Assembly: GCA_003996215.1 (NCBI GenBank)
Contig: QJPP01007526.1
Span: forward strand, 682,001-746,000
Direction of reading: 5' to 3'
DNA: 64,000 bases
Source of the DNA: Jaltomata sinuosa
Taxonomy: Eukaryota; Streptophyta; Magnoliopsida; Solanales; Solanaceae
Shown: piece after piece, positions 23,641-34,929 of the stretch
Layout of the letters: each line of letters opens with the position of its first letter
How positions within the stretch are numbered: position 1 is the first letter of the stretch
Position numbers and translations under genes: made by a program
Notes under the pieces: generated by a model
Seen by the model: only the letters and a program-made list of their open reading frames with translations
What the model was told of the DNA's origin: nothing
Databases searched by the model: none

Positions 23641-25200
23641 GCTTGGGGGTGTCCAAACGACCACTAGCAAAGGAAATTTGGGCTTTGTAGGCCAAGTTCA
23701 TGCACTTGGGTGTTTCAGATCAAGGTGGGTATTTGGCCAGCATTGAGGTCAAAGCCACCTACATAGAGGAAATAAAGGCCAAACAATTTCAGGATCCGAA
23801 ACTGAGTAAGCTACGAGGTAAAGTGATATCCGGGGAGTCCAGAGACGTCACGTTAGACTCCGGTGGAGTGTTACATTTGAGGGAAAGAATTTGTGTTCCT
23901 CATGTTGATGATATAATTTAGAAAATCTTGGCATAAGCTCATGGTTTGCGGTACTCAATTCATCCGGGTGTGACTAAAATATACAGAAACTTGAGGCAGC
24001 GTTACTGGTGGCCCGGGATGAAAAGGGACATAGTTGATTTTGTGTCTAATTATCAGAACTACCAGCAGGTAAAGTATGAACATCAGAGACCAGCAGGACT
24101 ACTTCAGAGAATGCCAATTCCAGAGTGGAAGTGGGAAAAAATAGCCATGGACTTCATGGTGGGTCTTCCCAAGACATTGGGGAAGTATGACTCAATTTGG
24201 GTCATTGTTGACAGGCTGACCAAGTTCTCTCATTTCATTCCGGTCAGGGTGGATTATAATTTGCAGTAATTGGCCAAGATCTACGTTAAAGAGATTATGA
24301 GATTACATGGGGTACCATTGTCCATCATTTCAGACAGGGGTACGCAGTTTGCCCCTAAGTTTTGGGGAAAGTTATATGAAGAGTTGGGTACACAACTCAC
24401 CTTTAGCACAGCCTTCCACCCTCAGACTGATGGTCAGTCAAAGAGGACGATCCAGGTATTGGAGGACATGCTGAGAGCTTGTGTGATGGACTTCGGGGGA
24501 CATTGGGACTAGTTTCTACCATTGTGCGAATTTTCATACAACAATAGCTACCACTCCAGTATTGACATGGCACCGTTCGAGGGCATTGTATGGGAAGAAC
24601 TGCAGATCACAGATTGGGTGGTTTGACGAAGACGATGTAAATCCCCTGGGCATGGACTTAGTAAAGGAAGCCAGGAAAAGGTAAGGGGCATTCAGGCCAA
24701 ATTGCTGGCTGTCCAAAGCAGCCAGAAGGAGTATGCAGATCGCAAAGTCCGGGACATGGAGTTTCAGGTTGGTGAACAGGTATTACTGAAGGTGTCACCA
24801 ATGAAGGGAGTTATGCGGTTTGGTAAGAAGACCAAGCTTAGCCCTCGGTTCATCGGTCCATTTGAGATTCTTGAGATTGTGGGGCAGGTGGCTTACAAGT
24901 TAGCACTGACATCCAGTTTATCGGGCGTCCATCCGGTATTCTATGTATCCATGCTTAAGCGATACCATGGGGATGGGGATTACATCATCAAGTGGGACGA
25001 GGTACTTTTCGACAAGGATCTTCATTATGAAGAGGAACCAGTCTTGATTTTTGCTCGGGATGTCCGGAGGTTGAGGATAAAGGTGATTGACATGGTAAAA
25101 GTTTAGTGGAAGCATCGTCCGATTGAGGAAGCCACTTGGAAAATTGAAAAGGACATGCGGGACAAGTACCCTCAGATGTTTGAGGATTCAGGTACTACAC
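23640..25200 (+). pseudogene. Tekay-type integrase and chromodomain
   Basis: Zinc region with HPG..K..Y but with both zinc Cys codons changed to Tyr (TAT 24051-24053, TAC 24060-24062). The core has MDFMVGLP and SDRGTQF with Asp kept. The third catalytic residue is Lys (AAG 24441-24443, in DGQSKRT) instead of Glu. Stops interrupt at about 23688, 23919, 24267 and 24510, with a frameshift around 24600-24700. The C-terminal PMKGVMRFGKK..LSPRFIGPFEI block and a chromodomain (WKHRPIEEATWK) follow, split by TAG at 25104-25106. It cannot be active. Confidence 0.9.
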
Positions 25201-25271
25201 TTACTCTCCTATATTTTCGTAAATTCAGGTTTGATCATTCGGGGATGAACGATGGGTAAATTAATATATGT

Positions 25272-27431
25272 TGTAATGATCGGGTCCATCGTTATGGGTA
25301 GTCCAATCATGCCAAGTTTTAAAGTTAGAAAACTCCGGGTTGGGGAGTTTGAAATTCTGGGCTAGGCTAGCCTCGGCCGAATTTGGAGCAAGGTGGAGTC
25401 TAGGGAAAACTGGGTAAGGATTGGGTTAGGTATCTTATTTTGATCTAGTTTTTCACGTAGTCAAGACATAAAGGAGTCCGAGGAACTTTTCAAAATCGAA
25501 TTTGGGTAATTAGAACTCCCGAAATCGCGTTTGACATGGAGGGGTTGTTTCGGGTCATTGGGGGAAGCAAGTGTGTTGTAAAATGACCAAATTTTGGAGA
25601 TTTTTGGACATTCTGTCAACGACGAGTGCAAAGGCTCCGCCGTAGCAATCTCCGCTATAGCGGTGGGAAATACCGCTATAGCTGTGGTCAAGGTGGTCAA
25701 CGCCGCTTAAGACCGCTATAGCCGGCCGACAGATTTTTAATGCAGAAACTTTCCCAAAACAGTTCAGTTTTCTACAATTCGTTTGGGAGAAGAACTAGGG
25801 CAATTTCAGGCATTTTTCCTCCATTTTTCATCATTTTTCTTCCCTAAGGTAAGGTTTCTACTCCCCAAACTTCGTACTACTTTTCCTATGCGGTAGAATT
25901 GCTAGGAGGGAACTTGGGGGAAGGTTGGAATAACCTAGGAATGGTGGAATCCGAGGAAGAAAGGGGATTCTAAATATGAAAGTTCTTGGGTATTGTTAAA
26001 AGTGAAATATAATGATCATATGTTGTTAAATTCTCTATTTTTATCCGTAAAAATGATAGAACTAGGGAAATTAACGGTGGAAAAGCCCGAAAAAAGGGTG
26101 GAATGATCATGGGTGGCCTGGGATTCTGGGATTTGGTGTAATCCGGGTAATGTGCAGGCCTTGTTTGTTAATTTCATGTACTTGTATGTTATTTTAGACC
26201 AAGAACAAGAAAGGAATCCGGAACACGGAAAGCTCGGGTTGAGTAGAGCTTGGATCATTTCTAGGTAGGTGATGGCTTACGATTCCTGTGAATGTTGTAT
26301 ATGTTTGTACTCTTATCTAAGTGCTTATATGAATTACATTGCTTAGAGGAATTGTGTAGAATGTCTAAGGGTCCTGTTTTACAGTCTGTGAATTGAACGG
26401 TGTGTTGCTTGTTGGTTTACAAGTTGTTTGTTCATCTATTGACTGTGGATTGTTGACATTCGATTGGCTCGGGTACCACGCCTGGTACGGGAAATACTAA
26501 CGGTTGGCTCGGGTACCACGCCTAGTACGGGATAATAACGATTGGCTCGGGTACCACGCCTGGTACGTATTTATTTTACTGCATCTTTGCATTGTTATTG
26601 TTGTATTGCATTGACTGTTATTAGTTTTGTGAGTGGACTGGGCTATTTTAATGAAATGTGATGCTTGTTTTAGTGGTCCTTAGTGTGACCGAAAAGCTTT
26701 GTTATAATTGTTGAGTGGGTCATGGATTAGGCCGGGTTGTTCATTTACACTTAGGTGTTGTTTAGAGGGGATCCCAGGATGGGTCCGGGCTAGACGGAAA
26801 GGTATAGTTATTGGTATATGATTGTGGTTAGAGTTATCAGAGATGGATTTCATGCGGGGACAAGCTAGGTAGAGACTTGTAGTCTAGGGTCTGTTGACTT
26901 GTTGGATGTCTACCATACTAATTACTTGATTTGTTGTACTGCTTATACACTGTTTATTTGGAAACTGGCTGATGATCCTACCAGTACATGGTGGTTGTGT
27001 ACTGATACTGCACTTTCTTGTTTTTGTTGTGAGTACAGAAAATCTTTCGGAGGTTGACGCATGACCTTACCTGTAAGCCGGACTGTTCCAAGATATCAAG
27101 GGTGAGCCGTTCGACCAAGCCGCCTTGATGCTTATCTTTTGAGTTATACCTCAATTTTTTCGGGCTTAGACTATCTCTTTTATTGTTTAAGTTTTGAGGT
27201 TGCATTCCCGTACTCTAGATGTTGGTAGAATTATTTGGTACTGCGACTTTCAGTTTCTAGGGAGATTTTCCGCAGGATAATTTTAATGATATAGTTCTTT
27301 GCTGATTTGAATTGCTAGTTTACTTTTTGCTGCTGGTTTTAGGCTGTTAGTCCAGGCTAAGGGTTGAACTCTATTGGTTCGCTCATCCGAGGGTTGGGTG
27401 GGTGCCACTCACGACGATCTGGGTCGTGACA
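25272..27431 (+). repeat. 3' LTR of Tekay-type element
   Basis: Partner of 17921-20080. It lacks part of the palindrome cluster but has a third GGCTCGGGTACCACGCC unit (26466-26566). It ends GGGTCGTGACA. Confidence 0.95.
26466..26566. repeat. Short tandem repeat in 3' LTR
   Basis: Three units of 38-40 bp begin at 26466, 26506 and 26544. Each contains GGCTCGGGTACCACGCC followed by T/A-GGTACG or AGTACG. The 5' LTR has only two, decayed, units. Confidence 0.85.
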
Positions 27432-27436
27432 ACAAT

Positions 27437-28908
27437 AAGCAATAAATGATGATAAATATTAAAAGAAAAAATTACAATAATACGACTAGTACAAACACCA
27501 ACAAACAAGAAAAAATTAATATCATAACAAATAATTTTAAAAAATATTAAAAACCAAACTTCAGGTTTGATACCCCACTCATTAAACAAATCAAAATGTC
27601 ACATTGGATCTGTTTTATGAGAATCTTTATTTTTTGTTTCAGGTACACACTTGTTGCATTAATTAATAATCATAATTTCAGTTGACCTGGTTTAAATAAA
27701 TAGATAATTAGCTATACCTTATCCTATAGTTTCAGCAAAATATAAATACAAAAACAAAAGATTGCCTCAAAATATAAATCAAAAGTCAACTTGATCCATT
27801 CCAAATGGCTAAAACTCATTCAAAAAAGGCATGATTTTTCCACTTGTTCTCCCTTCAATATATTAGGGGGCTGTCTCTTCCAGTTAAATATAGATATCTT
27901 TAATTAGGACTTAATTAAAATATATCTGGAGAAAAATAAAAGAAACTTAGCATCAGTTATATAACTTGTTCTTATCCTAAAAAAAAATTCTAAAAGTAAT
28001 TCTCCATTTGGTACCATGAGAATATATCAACACAAAAGAATACTAAGAAATATGTCTATTGATTTCTCCAACATGCTCTTTTTCCTTTGGAAAAATTAAA
28101 AATAACGTAATATGAGAAATTAAGGTTCTATATTTATTCGAAATGGTAATAGTTAAAAAAATATATAATATAGCGATAATTTGGAATTTTATAGCAGATA
28201 TGAGTGAATATACTATTGTTAGTGCAAATACAATTATGCAGAGATATTATATATGCATGGATACACTTATATATATGAAGCGCGAGGATACACTTATTCA
28301 GCACGCGGGGATACTATATATTTCACTATTGTTATGCGTACGAATACAATGTATTTCGCTACAGAATTATTGTATATGCGCGAATGCAATGCATTTCACT
28401 ATTATTATGCGCGTATGTATAATATATTTAGCTATGTTTTGAAAGCAAAATGCTGTTACACTTTGTAATTAAGCAAAATTTTGTTATGTTTCACAATTAG
28501 AAGCAAAATTATATCTATATACGTAAATTTCTTTTTCTTTTTTTTGCACCAATGTTTTACACCTTTCGTATAAATTGACGAGCCGAGGAGAACTGTCAAT
28601 ATGAAATGGTCCAGCCCAATCTAGTCTAATTCCACGGTCTTTGAAATTTGACAAGTTGGGCATGGTCGGTCCATCACTTGGATGAGTTTTAAATTGGTTA
28701 ACCTATTAGTCTTTGTAATATACTCTACAAAATAATTACAAAAATTATTATTGATCGTATTATAACTTTTCTTCCTGATATCATTGGTCCTACACAATCA
28801 AGTTTTCTTATCAATAGACGGAATTCAGATAATGCTATCGTTGTTTAGGAATTGTTGCACTATTTGTAGATCACTAAGGCTCAAACATCCTTTTTCGGGA
28901 GTGAAACT
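27437..28908. other. Intergenic DNA, no gene recognised
   Basis: AT-rich. The region 28190-28440 has repeated ATGCGCG, TTTCACTATT and ACAATG(C/T)ATTTC words giving a locally repetitive stretch with a chance 99-aa ORF. I do not take this as coding. Confidence 0.4.
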
Positions 28909-29580
28909 TAGGGTTGATAAATTTAGCTCAAGCTCAAATGATCCGTCCAATCTGTTCAAATTTTAATGAATTGAGTATGACACACAATTAAAATGAGTCA
29001 GGTTTGGGCTAGTCCAACCTAACCCATTTATTTTGAATAACCCAAATTAATTCATGACTTTAGCCCAAATTAACCCGTCATTTCCATCACTACAATACCT
29101 TGGCCATTACCACTGTTGACGTTGATGAAGTAGATATGTTGTTGCTCATCATCACTTTATCATAATCTTTCAGTCCATATTTAATTTATTATAACTAGAA
29201 GTTCAAGGAAATATTATGCTGATTATATGAGAGGTTTGAGGGATGAATGGCTATTACAAAAAGTATTGAAGTTTAATATTTTAACAAAGAAATTGATATG
29301 TATTTTTGTCAGTTTTTTTTCTCGAAAATATATAAAGTTGAAAAAATAGTTCTTAGAAAAATATTGGGTTTTGATTTGTTTAAAAATTAAGAGTATTGTA
29401 AATTTGTAATGATTTGGATCAAGTTGAGCGGGTTGGGTTATGCTCATTGTTTAGCCCATCTTAACCCAGCACATCTTGATCCAAATGACTTTTGAACAGA
29501 GTTAGGCATTAACCCATTTATTTAATCAGCCCATCTTGATTCGCCTAATTTCAACTCAAACGACCCATTTGCCATCCCTA
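28909..29580. mobile_element. hAT-type MITE, second family
   Basis: The left end TAGGGTTGATAAAT and the right end, read inward, TAGGGATGGCAAATGGG form short terminal inverted repeats. The 8-bp flanks GTGAAACT (28901-28908) and GTGAAATT (29581-29588) differ at one base. The subterminal regions are rich in AACCCA and GCCCATCTT words. No transposase is seen. Confidence 0.75.
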
Positions 29581-29588
29581 GTGAAATT

Positions 29589-30868
29589 TGATCTTGAAAA
29601 ATCCTTTAACTGATTAGAGTGGTCTTTCATTCTTGAAATCCTCCATTATTTTCACTTCCATGCCAATATGATACGATTGATTATATTAATTTCGATGAAA
29701 GAAAACTCATGTACTCATTCTGTTATTTACCCCTAATTCAACTTTATATATCTTGTTTAATCATATGTGAGTCAAAAGATGCATGTATTTAATTACAGGA
29801 GAAACACTTGCTTAACTTACTCATCCATCGCTTCAATTGGATAACGTTGACATTATCCTATCTCTGCCTCACCATCTATATAACATACCCAAATTAAAAA
29901 GAGAGACAACATAAGTATCAAAAGCTTTCAGCAAATTAAAGCCTAAAAGATTGAAAGAAGCATAATTAAGACATCGCGATTCTTTAATATGCTTGATATA
30001 TTTTTCATTCTTGCCTCCTCTACTCTTGGCAAGACATCGTGCATCTTTACTTGTTTACTATACTAAAAATAGATATCTAACTTTACTTGTTTAGTTTGAA
30101 AAATCAAGAAATAATTTATCACGTTCTGTCTATTTTACTTATTATTAACTATAGTCAATACCCCATGCGTTTTTCAAAGTGTTCGAATTTATTATATCCA
30201 AAGGGTAATATAGTAAAAATATCTTTTTATTTATTATATTTTAAGAAGTGTACCAAATCAAACATGGACAAAATAAAATGAAACAAGTAAGAAGAATTTG
30301 AGAAGTTGCCTCAACTTCACACCCTATTTATCTATACCTGCAATCCTTACATTTGTCATATTTCTTATTAAAATTAATGCATCTTAAATGTATGAATGAA
30401 GAATGACTATTCATATTCAATCAGTTGGTTCATATTGAACTGCCTATTTCTATTCTTTATATTTTTCGTATTCTGAACAATAGTGAATTATTGGTTAATC
30501 AATTAATGTCGTGGTATAAATGTACATCAATATTATAAGAATATTTTGGTAAATTAACTTTTGAGGTAGGATGTTCTCACTTTTAGTATAGTAATTAATG
30601 TGGTAAATAAAGCATTTAGCCATTTTTATTTTTTCTTTGTAATTGAATTTACTTATACCGTAGTAATAACTAAGAGATTTTATAATGTCATAATTAAAGA
30701 ATTAAAATGCCGACTTTGAATTCTGCCATTATGAAATTAAAATATTAGTATTTGATAAGATATTTTATTAGATTTTGATTTAGTGAAGGGACAAAATAGC
30801 AATGTAACAATACTAATTAGTGAATAATTAAATAAATAAAAATATAAAACACAAAAAGCTAATTGTAT
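29589..30868. other. Intergenic DNA, no gene recognised
   Basis: AT-rich (roughly 70% A+T by eye) with short chance ORFs. No repeat boundary or exon signal could be supported. Confidence 0.4.
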
Positions 30869-31125
30869 TGTAAACCATGTGGATTGCCATGTGTCCTTCA
30901 AATTAACATATGGAGGCCATATAGCCTTCCACGTGGAAGGATTATGACTAAATAGTCATGACTAATGACCAACTCCCCTTAGCCTATATATATATATATA
31001 TATATATTAGTTTTTCTTGTAAATTTAAAAGGTGATATAAATAAATAAATATAGAAAGCAATTCAATTCTCTCTCTCTCTCCACTTTGATTTTCTTTTCC
31101 TTTAAATATTTGATAATATTTTACA
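30869..31125 (+). repeat. 5' LTR of copia element 2
   Basis: 257 bp. It carries (TA)n around 30987-31008 and (CT)n near 31070, both longer than in the 3' LTR. The sequence right after it, ACACGTTATCAGCACGAG, occupies the primer binding site position but matches initiator tRNA-Met only partly. Confidence 0.9.
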
Positions 31126-31204
31126 ACACGTTATCAGCACGAGACTCCGCCATCTCGAGCTAGTCTAGACAGGTAAAAAGAGTAAGGACTTTATTTTTCT
31201 AAAA

Positions 31205-32250
31205 ATGTCTAATATTTCTAAACTTGAATTTATTGCCCTGGATATATCGGGCAAAGGCTACTCGTCATGGGCACTTGATGCTGAAATCCACTTGGATGCG
31301 ATGAGTTTGGTAGACACCATCAAAGATAATAACCAGACATCTAGTCAAGACCGTGCCAAATTTATGATATTTCTCCGCCACCATCTTGATGAAGTATTGA
31401 AAATGTAATACCTCACTATTAAAGACCCTCTTATACTGTGGAATAATTTGAAAGATAGATATGACCACCTGAAGTTGATTATTCTTCCACAGGCACATCA
31501 TGATTGGTTTAATCTGAGGTTACAAGATTATAAAAGTATAACTGAATATAATTCTTCCATGTATAGAATTATATCACAGTTAAACTTATGCAGAGAAGAG
31601 GTCACTGAACATGCTAAGCTTGAGAAAATATACTCCACATTCCCTGCCTCAAATATGCTCCTGCAGAAGCAATATCGAGAAATGGGGTTTAAAAAAAATT
31701 CTGAATTACTTTCACATCTTCTTATTGCTGAGCAGCATAACGATCGATTGATGAAAAATCATGAGAGTCGGCCCGCTGGTTCTATGTCACTCCCTGAAGA
31801 GAATCAGGCAAATTATCACCAGCGAGAAAGAGGTCTGGCCTCAGTCGTGGTCATGGCCGTGGTTGAAAAAAAATTACAATCATGATGGTCGTCTTGCACT
31901 AAAAAATGACCAGTAGTATAAAAAGAAGGGTGAAAAATAGGAAGCTGTGCAAAAAAATAATTCAGAAAGTATATATCATAGATGTGGATGAATGGGTCAC
32001 TGGTCACGTACATGTCGATCATCAAAACGTCTGGTTTAGCTGTATCAGGCATCCTTGAAAAAGGATGATAATAATCCAGAAGTAAACTTTATCTCTGAAG
32101 ATAATGTTGAGCCCATACATAGGGTGGGTAACAATGCAGAAGCAAGTTTTATCTCTGAAGATAATGTTGAGCCCATGCATCTGGACGTAGCTGATTTATT
32201 TGAATTCCCTGAAGAAGAAATGATCAGCGATGAGTCTGTCATAATCTAGA
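31205..32250 (+). pseudogene. Copia gag (element 2)
   Basis: ATG at 31205 opens a frame with the LEFIALDISGKGYSSWALDAE gag start. A TAA stop at 31406-31408 interrupts the same frame. The UBN2-like core follows at 31448-31830, and a frameshift lies in the Gly/Arg-rich stretch near 31835. The zinc knuckle near 31980-32020 reads HRCGWMGHWSRTC, with the first Cys apparently changed. A direct repeat encoding FISEDNVEP lies at 32089-32118 and 32149-32178. Confidence 0.85.
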
Positions 32251-32384
32251 TAATTTTTTGTTTGTTTATCCTTGTTGATATGTTTATATTTTTTCAACTC
32301 TTGTAAATAAATAAAGTTTGTATAATATCCATGTTTAATAGTAACGTTTATTTTGCATATATCCTTTTTTTTGAAGAAAATATG

Positions 32385-33145
32385 GATATGTCTCAAATTT
32401 TATTTGGATCTTCAATCAATCATGAGGATATTTGCATAATTGACAGTGGAACAATGCATGCCATATTTAAAGATGAGAAATAATTTTCTTCCTTGCTTAG
32501 AAAGAAAGTAAATGTTACTACAATTTCTAGTAATTCAAAATTGATTGAAGGCTCCGGAAAAGCTACTATATTTCTGCCTAAGGGGACAAAACTTATTATA
32601 GAAAATGCATTGTTCTCTTCTAAATCCCCAAGAAACTTGTTATGTTTCAAAGATATTCGCCGAAATAGATATCATGTTGAAACACTAAATGAAATAAATA
32701 TGGAATACCTGGGTATAACCAAAAGTGTCTCAGACCAGAAATATGTTTTGGAGAAATTAACAACCTTATCTTTTGGCCTATATTATGCAGAAATTAGTAC
32801 AATTGAAGCACGTTCGATCGTAAATCAGAAGTTTACTGATTTAAATACTTTTGTGCTATGGCATGACCGAATAGGTCATCCTGGATCAATAATGATGAGA
32901 CAAATTCTTGAAAATTCAACGGGTCATCCATTAAAGAACCTGAAGATTCTTATAAATGATGAATTTTCATGTGTTGCTTGTTATCAAGGCAAGTTAATTG
33001 CCAAGCCATCACCAATGAAGGTTGACATCGAATCCCCTGGCTTTAGAACGTATACATGGGGACATATGTTGACCTATTCATCCACTTAGTGAATCGTTTA
33101 GTTATTTTATGGTCCTAATAGATGCATCTTCAAGATGGTCACATG
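32385..33145 (+). pseudogene. Copia protease and integrase N-terminus (element 2)
   Basis: The aspartic protease box DSGT lies near 32442-32453, followed by a stop at about 32480. The GAG-pre-integrase block with LWHDRIGHPG and the CVACYQGK zinc residues follows within 32493-33089. The integrase core begins (YFMVLIDASSRWSH, 33100-33145) and is then cut by the nested MITE. Confidence 0.85.
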
Positions 33146-33735
33146 TAGGGGTGTTCACAATTTGGGTAAAAATCGATCCAAACCGAAAAATCGAATCGAA
33201 CCGATTAAATAAACTGATTTTTATTTGGTTTGGTTTGGTTTGGTTTAACATTTTTAAAAATCAATAATATTTGGTTTGATTTTGGTTTTGCTCAGAAAAA
33301 TCGAAGAAATAACATAACCGAACTGATAAATTATATTACTGATTTTTTATAATTATATATACATGATTTATTATTTTTTATAAATAATTTTAATTATCTT
33401 ATATATGTTTTCATCAAAATTTATTTATAATTTATATATCTTGTATTAGAGTACGCCATTTTATTGTTTTACATGGTAATCTCACAATGTATTTTTTTCT
33501 TTTTGAAAGAATTATTGTCTTTTTTTCTCGTTTGAATAAATTATTTCTTTTATTTTCATGTATGGTTAATAACCGAATAACCGAACCAAACCGAACCGAA
33601 ATCGATAACAACCAAACCGATAAATGTATATTATATTTGGTTTGGTTTGGTTTTAAGAATTTAAAAAATCAACTATATTGGTTTGGTTATGATTTTGACC
33701 AATAACCGACCCAAACCGACCCGTGAACATCCCTA
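33146..33735. mobile_element. hAT-type MITE with CCGAACC repeats, nested in copia integrase
   Basis: The terminal inverted repeats are TAGGGGTGTTCAC and (read inward) TAGGGATGTTCAC. A perfect 8-bp duplication GTCACATG flanks it at 33138-33145 and 33736-33743. Subterminal AACCGAACC-type words lie on both sides. No ORF of substance. Removing the MITE and one duplication restores continuity of the integrase reading region, which confirms insertion. Confidence 0.93.
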
Positions 33736-33743
33736 GTCACATG

Positions 33744-34810
33744 TATGCCTCTTGTCATCTCGCAACCTGGCGTTTGTGAAGTTATTGGCACAAATAATAC
33801 GATTAAGAACGCAATTCCCAGATTATCCTATTAAGGCTATTCGCCTCAATAATGCTGGAGAATTTACATCCCAAGCTTTTGATGATTATTGTTTATCAAT
33901 TGGGATAAGAATTGAACATCCTGTTGCTCATGTTCATACTCAAAATGGCCTTGCAAAGTCATTTATTAAGCGCCTACAACTGATAGCAAGACCATTGCTT
34001 ATGAAAACGAAATTGGCCACTATTGTTTGGGGTCATGCTATCTTACATGCAGCAGCACTCGTTTGTCTCAGACCGACTCATTATAATAAATACTCTCCAT
34101 CACAATTAGTATTTGGTCATGAGTCAAATATAGCTCATCTACGAGTCTTTGGCTAGGCAGTATACGTGCCTGTAGCACCACCACATCGTACTAAGATGGG
34201 ACCTCAACAAAGGTTAGGTATATATGTTGAGTTTGACTCACCCTCTATAATTCTCTACCTTGAACTATTGACATGAGATTTATTCACTGCTCGATTTGCA
34301 GACTGTCGGTTTGATGAAATAAATTTTTCGCAATTAGGGGAAGAGAAGAAGGAACCCACAAGAGAAAATGTGTGGAAAGTTTCATCACTATCTCATTTTG
34401 ATCCACGTGCTCCTATATGTGAGCAGGAGGTCCAGAAGATCATCCACTTACAGAAAATAGCAAATCAAATGTCAGATGCATTTGTTGATTTGAAAAGGAT
34501 AACGAAGTCACATATCCCTATAGTGAATGTGCCTATCCAAATTGACGTTCCAAAAGGACCATCTACTAGTGTCATAGCTTCTGAATCCCAAACACGCCTA
34601 AAGCGTGGTAGACCATTGGGCTCAAAGGATAAAAATCCTAGAAAAAGAAGTGCAAGAAATGATAAAGATGACACTATAAAAGAATCTCATGAAGAGATTC
34701 AAGATCTGAGTAATCCTGATATTCCTGAAGAAATCAGTGAACCCGAGACTCAAGTGAATGAAGAACTTTCGATAAGTTCTATCGGCGATGGAATGAATTT
34801 AGATCGATAA
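33744..34810 (+). pseudogene. Copia integrase core, second half, and linker (element 2)
   Basis: Continuation of the integrase. The second catalytic Asp is Asn (AAT 33848-33850, in RLNNAGEF). The catalytic Glu is Lys (AAG 33956-33958, in NGLAKSF). A TAG after VFG (about 34154-34156) interrupts. A charged linker follows (34370-34810) with the RLKRGRPLGSKDKNPRKR basic stretch typical of this copia group. Confidence 0.87.
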
Positions 34811-34929
34811 AAAATTATGGTGGATAATGTTTTTGCATATAATGTTGCACTTAATCTTATGCAAGACTATGAAGATCTTGAGCTTCAATCTGTCGGAGAA
34901 TGTCGACAAAGACGTGATTGGCCAAAATG

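Larger units (their letters stand above)
17921..27431 (+). mobile_element. Ty3/gypsy Tekay-type chromovirus, full-length and defective
   Basis: A 9511-bp element with 2160-bp LTRs (TGTAA...GTGACA), primer binding site, gag with CCHC knuckle, protease, RT, RNase H, integrase and C-terminal chromodomain. Gypsy gene order plus a chromodomain marks a chromovirus, and the sequence resembles the Tekay/Del lineage. Flanking 5-mers ACAGT (17916-17920) and ACAAT (27432-27436) look like a duplication with one change. In the first 125 bp of the LTRs I count 11 differences, so it is older than copia element 1. There are about a dozen in-frame stops and at least two frameshifts. No clear polypurine tract remains before the 3' LTR. 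Confidence 0.95.

Noticed and set aside
28143..28468. Overlapping 99-aa and 71-aa ORFs
   Set aside because: Low-complexity, Ile/Tyr/Met-rich translation of a locally repetitive stretch; no motif or splice context.
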